Of a stretch of DNA of 64,000 nucleotides, positions 58,344-64,000 are shown one piece after another (positions within the stretch are counted from its first letter, which is position 1; each line of letters opens with the position of its first letter). The translations under genes were made by a program, and so were the position numbers. The notes beneath the pieces were generated by a model that worked only from the letters and a program-made list of their open reading frames with translations, ran no database searches and was not told where the DNA came from. This stretch comes from Malachius bipustulatus (Eukaryota > Arthropoda > Insecta > Coleoptera > Melyridae), in the NCBI GenBank assembly GCA_910589415.1, contig OU342639.1:21770268-21834267 (forward strand), written 5' to 3'.

Positions 58344-59652
58344 AAAAAGCAATTGGAAAGACATTCGTATAATGTTTAAAGAGGAGGTAGCAATCAAAAC
58401 AAACATGGCAACACTGCTCTCGACGTCCAAGTCAAACCAGAAACTCGACCAACAAATAAGTGGTCATAAAAGTAGGGTGGCGTGCCTGCGTATCAGGGTA
58501 AGGCCCACAACAATAAACGTTGATAAAAATTCCCAAACGAAAGGAAGAGCGAGTCAACGAGTAAAGCTCATTAAAATACAAAATGAGAATTCAATAATCA
58601 TTGAGTATTGAGTAGGTGAATCACACAGACATTCCCGCAATATCCCGGATAGTCTGAAACCAAAGCGGTTGTATTCTTTAATTAATTCAAGCAGTTGCTT
58701 GAAATGAAATCAAAGAAATGAAACAAAAGCAAAACGAAATAATAAAAAAGCACAGGTGTGCAAAAGAGTGGAATCCGAAATGGATTGGAGTTTGAAAAAT
58801 GCATGAATGGGATCCATCATTCGCTTTCCATTTTTTTATACTCTCTATGCAAAATCACAGCCCATCTCGCCCTTCACCATTTTACGCTCTTGAAAACGAA
58901 TTCTCACGCTCATCATTCGCTTTTAGACACGTGACAGGAAACCAACAGTTAACAATAAGTCTCAGTAAATTAACGAGCAGGGGTAACAACGGTAAACACA
59001 ACGAGGAAAACACAGCGGTCCTATTAGGGGTAAATAGACGATCACAGTGGTTTTTCGGCAACAGACCATGGGGCCCGGGGGGTAAACATTACAATAGAAC
59101 ACACATACCATAGCTTCAATAGTCGTGAATAAAGAACATAAGCTCGTAAAGTGAGCAAATAAAATATTTTATTTCGCGGAAGACAAAATAGGAGAAAAGA
59201 AACGAAACGAATTGCACTTCTGCTTCTGCATAGTAAAAACTAATTTTCAAATACAAATTGAATTAAGAAAGATGGAGAGGATGTAACTTTGGGAAAATTT
59301 AGAATTTTTGCAATGTTGGGTCGATTGCTATTATTAGACTGATTGTTATAGACTATTGAAAATCTTATTCCTTCAATTTTAGGTAAATTTTGCAGCGTAA
59401 TTAACAGATATCATTTCTCTAAAAATAATGTAAAGGGCTAATCGTATTTCATTTTTATCATTATCAACGAATACAATTTATCAGTTCATTAAAAAAACCA
59501 GCAATAAAAACGAATGCCAGGATCTTACTAAAATTAATTCTTTACGCCCAACAGTTTAAAAATATAATATCAGCAAGTTTGCGTGGATTATTGTTAAATG
59601 TGAAGTGTTCTTATTATTTTATTCAAGTTTTGAGAATTTTTATTATTCCATC

Positions 59653-62600
59653 ATGCTTCGTTTAGCTAATAGCACAGAATTTTCAAATACCGTACATCAA
59701 ATCGAGGCCCTGGCATTAACTATGTTTACCCTGAGAAATCAACTCCAGGGACATTGGAAATTTTATGAAAATTGTGAAGACACCACCGATGACTTGATGG
59801 ATTTGTTTGCTTTTGAAAGTAAGTACCTATATACAGGGTGTTTCTTAATAATAACGTGCTAATACTTCAGCAGGGTGTGATTCCTCAGGTCATTTTATGA
59901 AGAAAATTTTATATGAACTTATGTCCGCAAGGCCTTAATTTTTTTTCTACAGGGTGTTGAATTTTTTATTTTTTACGAGTTATTTCTTATTATCTACGAA
60001 AGTAGTTTACATATTCTTCTCAAATTTGGCACGTCTTCATAGGATATAAAACCACACATGTTAAGTTAATTAGAAAAGTTTTTCTATTGCTCCGCCAGTG
60101 GCGTCCCTGCAAATATGTCCTCTGACATTTTTTTTTTTAATTGGTGCGCCACTGATATTTGGCCATATGCGGATATTTTTTCTGCTTAGTCTGATCAATT
60201 CTACATGAAAACGGTCTGCTGCGTTTTTCTCGTCGGACGCACTATTCTCGACCAAAACAATTAAATTAAAATTCGAATAATTTAACAAAATTAGCGAATA
60301 ATATTTATTTTATTTTGAAAACAGAAAATATCAGTGGATCAATAGAAAATATTTTCTAATTCACATAATATGTGGTTTTATATCCTAATAACAAATACTA
60401 AAATTGAAAAGAATATCTCTAAACTACTTTCGGAGATAATAAAAAATACTTAGGTACCTAACTACTTGAAAACAAAAATTCAACACCCTGTAGAAAAAAA
60501 TTTAAGCCGTTTCGGACAGTATGTTCATGTTAACTTTTCTTCATAAAATACGAGCCGAAGAATATTATCCTGAAGTTTTAGCATGTTATTAAGAAACACC
60601 CTATATACAGTGTGTGTCACAGGCATGGTACACCCCCTTTTTTTCTTTATTTTTTGAGATAATTTTTTGAAATTTGCTACGTCGCATATTCTCGATAGAG
60701 CGCACTTTTTAGCAGAAAATTGAATTTTTTCCCACATCCGGTTTTTCCGGAAATGTTACCAACTTTTTATTTTTAAATGGGACACCCTATATATTATTAT
60801 ATTTTTGGATTCTATACATTTATACGAATCCAACAATACCACATAAGTACCACTTTAAATGTCAAATTTGTTTTTATTTAATTTTTTATTTCTCAATTAT
60901 AGTGTGCCATGACTATTTCGTTTTACTCCAATTGGATCATCTAATGCTATAGAAAAATCGAATTTTTGTTCAAAGTACTAAATTAAGTGATTTATGGATA
61001 AATTATGCGCACCGGAATGATTTTTTGAGCTGGATTCATTTTTTTCAAATGGTACCATATTGGTACCGAGGTACCATCTACTAGTACTCTTAATAAGGAA
61101 CATTTTGGTGTACCCATTTTGCATCTGTGACGAACACAACTGAAATGGTACTTTACCAAGAAAGTAACTAATCTTTGGTGTAAAGTACCATTTGAGTTGT
61201 GTTCGTCACAGATGCAAAATGGGTACACCAAAATATCCCTTATTGGAAGTAGTAGTAGATGGTACCTCGGTACCAATATGGTACCATTTGAAAAAAATGA
61301 ATCCAGCCCAAAAAATCATTCCGGTGCGCATAATTTATCCATAAATCACTTAATTTAGCACTTTGAACAAAAATTCGATTTTTCTAGCATTAGATGATCC
61401 AATTGGAGTAAAACGAAATAGTCATGGCACACTATAATTGAGAAATAAAAAATTAAATTAAAACAAATTTGACATTTAAAATGGTACTTATGTGGTATTG
61501 TTGGATTCGTACAAATGTATAGAATCCAAAAATATAATAATATATAGGTGTCCCATTTAAAAATAAAAAGTTGGTAACATTTCCGGAAAAACCGGATCTG
61601 GGAAAAAATTCAATTTTCTGCTAAAAAGTGCGCTCTATCGAGAATATGCGACGTACCAAATTTCAAAAAATTATCTCAAAAAAAAAAGAAAAAAAAAGGG
61701 GGTGTACCATGCCTGTGACACACACTGTATGTATAAATTATAATTTTTTGGTCTTGACTTTGAATAATTTTGACATTTCAAAATGAGATATTAAATTAGG
61801 GATATTAGAGTGTTTTAGGGAAAATGCGTGAAACATTTTTCACTTGTAGTCCACACTTAAAGTGATTTTGGACCCTAGAAGTAGTTCATTCGGCTTTAGA
61901 ATATTTTCAAATATGAGTGAGTCAGTTTTTTGTAGCAGGACTTGTCCAGTTTATGGAAGACCTGTTTTAAGAAATAAAAGTTCTCTTAAAAATATGTCCG
62001 GAAAAGCTTAGAAAAATTATTGGTATAAAATTATTGGTATAAAATTAAAATATTGAGAAACGTCCAAGTTATGTCGCGGAAACTAAAAAAACTGACTCAA
62101 AAACTGACTCACCCTGTGTCACTGACCCTATAACTCTGTAGCTCGCAAAGCTCTGTAATTGGGTCTTAATCTTAATATCTCATTGAACCTTCTTCAGTTC
62201 TCATTTATGTGGGTAGGTACACAAGGTATAATTATTTTTACAGGTGAACTTACAATTCTTTTAAATTTTAAAATTATGACAGATTGCGACGTCATCGAAG
62301 AGCTAACTTCTCACTCTCATTATCATCCTTATCAGGTAATATTATTAGCGACAAACCAAAGATCTATAACAAGAAATTATAAAATTTCAGGTAAGATTAT
62401 TACATATAAGGGATCAAGCAAAGGGTTATTTGTACTTTCTTAGACATTTCTTGAAACACATGGATAGAATTGCGGGTTTTGGTCAAAAATTAATAAAAGG
62501 ACTAGCCTATTTTGGTAAGTCATACATACTATATATGATGACCTTACTATGCTTGTTATCTTGTTAAGATTGTGAGCAATCATGTATATTAGTTTATGGT

Positions 62601-63631
62601 TGAAAACAAATTTTTTGTTTTGTAGATCAACTGAAATATTTCCTGATGATAAAAGAACAAAAAACTAAAAAAGGTAGGTAGCGGTAATTAATAAATTTAT
62701 AATGATGAAGTTAATTTAAGTAATAATTTTCGAAGCAACTGAACCAAAACCTTCGACTTCCAAGAAATCACCACCAGCAAAACAAAATGAAGAAGACCTA
62801 CGTAAGCTCCCACAAATTAAAGTCCAACTAATAATAAGCTTACTTGATGTTCCATGTTTTAGGAAGTCATCTAGGAGATATAATAGTTGGTCTGAACCAT
62901 TTCATGACAACGCAGCCATTTCTAGATAGAAGACGTGCACAACCACCTCAGGGATCTGACGAAGGATCAGGTAGAAATATTAATTTGTTTCGAAATTAAT
63001 TAAAATAATGACTAACAAAAATGATCCTCCTTCAGACAGATCTGGAACATCTTCTTCTGAAGGTAAAACTAAAAAGCGTCGTAAAGATCATCAGCCACCG
63101 CCTGAAGTTCCCATGCCTGAAGAGTCACCAGACCCATGTGCTGATTTTAATGTCCGTTTAACCCCCGAAGGGTGTCTAAAAGGTAAACTACCGCCATATA
63201 ATCTGCCAAATGAAGAGACAATGCAGCTAACAGTGGAGGCTACGGATTTCACAGGAGATATATCTAGCTTCGGTCCCACCCTCGATACAGTGCGGGATAA
63301 GCTTATCTCGCTCATTCCTGAACACTTAGAGGTAGGTACAGATGCGAATTAGTTGATAGCTTCAGTTTGAATAATTTAAGTACACTTATAGGCAAGAACG
63401 GAGGATATTTTGAGCAAAAATGACCCTGACTATGAGTTCGTGTTATGCAGGAAGGATAACAGGTATTTCGATTTGAAAGATGTGTTCGATGATCCCTCGA
63501 TCCCGTTTAATGTGACTTCAAGGTCCTTCCCGATCATCAAGCAGGATACTCGGGTCATTATTGAGACAGCACTGGGGTCTCTGCTTATCGAAACAAGGAG
63601 GGACTATATTTTAATTAACAGGCTAAAGTAA
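59653..63631 (+). CDS. Unknown eight-exon gene, intact copy (379 aa)
   Basis: Exons 59653-59818, 62244-62335, 62391-62514, 62626-62673, 62736-62801, 62863-62970, 63036-63331 and 63392-63631 join in phase with GT-AG borders and end in TAA. I do not recognise the family. The N-terminal half is rich in helices with aromatic and Leu residues (QLQGHWKFYENCEDTTDDLM, YLYFLRHFLKHMDRIAGFGQ). The centre (about residues 160-250) is low-complexity with Ser, Lys and Pro (KPSTSKKSPPAKQ, KTKKRRKDHQPPPEVPMPEE), a likely nuclear signal. The C-terminal part has alternating hydrophobic residues (VIIETALGSLLIETRR). It is duplicated together with piwi and kept intact here only. Phase agreement over seven junctions is strong evidence that it is real. 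Exon 7 could be split at GAAG|GTAAAA. Confidence 0.75.
59832..60603. mobile_element. Foldback element in intron 1 of the unknown gene, copy B
   Basis: Same element as 8814-9582, with ends ACAGGGTGTTTCTTAATAAT and GAAACACCC. Confidence 0.8.
60606..61729. mobile_element. 1.1-kb palindromic element private to copy B
   Basis: Ends ACAGTGTGTGTCACAGGCAT and its inverse. Arms of over 500 bases pair nearly throughout, including CGAGGTACCATCTACTA and GATGCAAAATGGGTACACCA. It occupies the same target position as the different element at 9584-10111 in copy A. Confidence 0.92.
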
Positions 63632-64000
63632 TTTTTTTAATTCTTTTTATTTCTTTGAATGTGTGAAGTGTTATAATTTTTTTGTGTGAAAAAATTAACG
63701 AATTGAATGAATTTTCCTATTACAGAAATTTAGTAAACTTACTCTGTATTTTGACGTAATATACTTGATATGATTTTATTTAATGGCATTATTGATACTT
63801 TTATCAACAATTGGCCCCAATCTCCATCGAAACTAAGGGTGTAGGATTTAGAACAATCAAGTAAATTAAACAGGATGTCCTAGTACAGGGTGTTTGGTAA
63901 CTGGACAGCCAAAATCGAACGTCATGTATAAAATCGGATTTGAACATAAAAGAGGGAATAAGTTTTTTCATTCGGGCTTCATTTAATAAATATTTCCATA
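63632..64000. other. 3' flank of the unknown gene
   Basis: Not in copy A. ACAGGGTGTTTGGTAAC at 63885 looks like the left end of another foldback running off the window. AATAAA occurs near 63986. Confidence 0.4.

Larger units (their letters stand above)
54180..59170. mobile_element. About 5-kb composite insertion private to copy B
   Basis: The left flank breaks off at AACATTTCGAAAATATT and the right flank resumes at TTTCGCGGAAGAC. In copy A the two sides are joined near 8130-8160. It holds a foldback (54318-55135), then about 4 kb of moderately GC-richer, A-biased sequence with 130-base tandem repeats, a SINE and a hairpin. No long open frame and no clear long terminal repeats. It could be a decayed retroelement or several nested ones. 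Confidence 0.7.
49056..63469 (+). repeat. Segmental duplication, copy B
   Basis: Direct repeat of 3632-11840, enlarged by insertions at 53078-53917, about 54180-59170 and 60606-61729, which are absent from copy A. It contains the piwi-B last exon and the intact unknown gene. The gene continues past 63469, which shows that B has the original 3' end and A is the truncated copy at that edge. Confidence 0.93.

Overview
The window is a repeat-rich, AT-rich piece of a eukaryotic nuclear genome, almost certainly from an arthropod and probably an insect. Genes have GT-AG introns. Non-LTR retrotransposons, TA- or 8-bp-duplicating inverted-repeat elements and one tRNA-headed SINE fill most of the rest. 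I cannot fix the insect order from sequence alone.

Three host gene types are readable, all on the + strand. (1) A complete four-exon piwi gene (28572-51675; 862 codons plus stop) with PAZ, MID and PIWI regions, whose introns are packed with transposons. A second last exon (5334-6236) lies 45 kb upstream. (2) Downstream of each piwi last exon is an eight-exon gene I do not recognise: intact at 59653-63631 (379 aa) and a broken copy at 8629-11840. (3) Between the piwi copies lies a five-exon gene resembling the RNA polymerase I factor UBF (16950-20397): an N-terminal UBF-like dimerisation region, one HMG-like box and an acidic tail.

The backbone is a direct segmental duplication. Copy A (about 3632-11840) and copy B (about 49056-63469) each carry the piwi last exon plus the unknown gene. 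Noncoding sequence next to the piwi exon is about 99% identical between copies. The piwi exon itself has 44 amino-acid-changing codons against about 7 silent ones. The changes fall on the guide 5'-end pocket of the MID domain and on the second catalytic aspartate of the slicer centre, which is Asn in A and Lys in B. This is the main biological signal: two young Piwi paralogues that look slicer-defective and are diverging fast in protein sequence.

Layout: 1-3629, two R4/Dong-like LINE pieces (- strand), one interrupted by a 441-bp insertion encoding a hammerhead ribozyme; 3632-11840, duplication copy A; 11880-12739, broken zinc-finger gene split by a palindromic MITE; 13945-15964, MITE cluster; 16950-20397, UBF-like gene; 21795-28421, foldback, hAT and LINE remnants; 28572-51675, piwi-B, with a nest of two LINEs and two TIR elements in intron 1, a 4.2-kb long-TIR element in intron 2 and a 1.2-kb palindrome in intron 3; 49056-63469, copy B, enlarged by three later insertions (840 bp, about 5 kb containing a SINE, and 1.1 kb); 63632-64000, downstream noncoding sequence.
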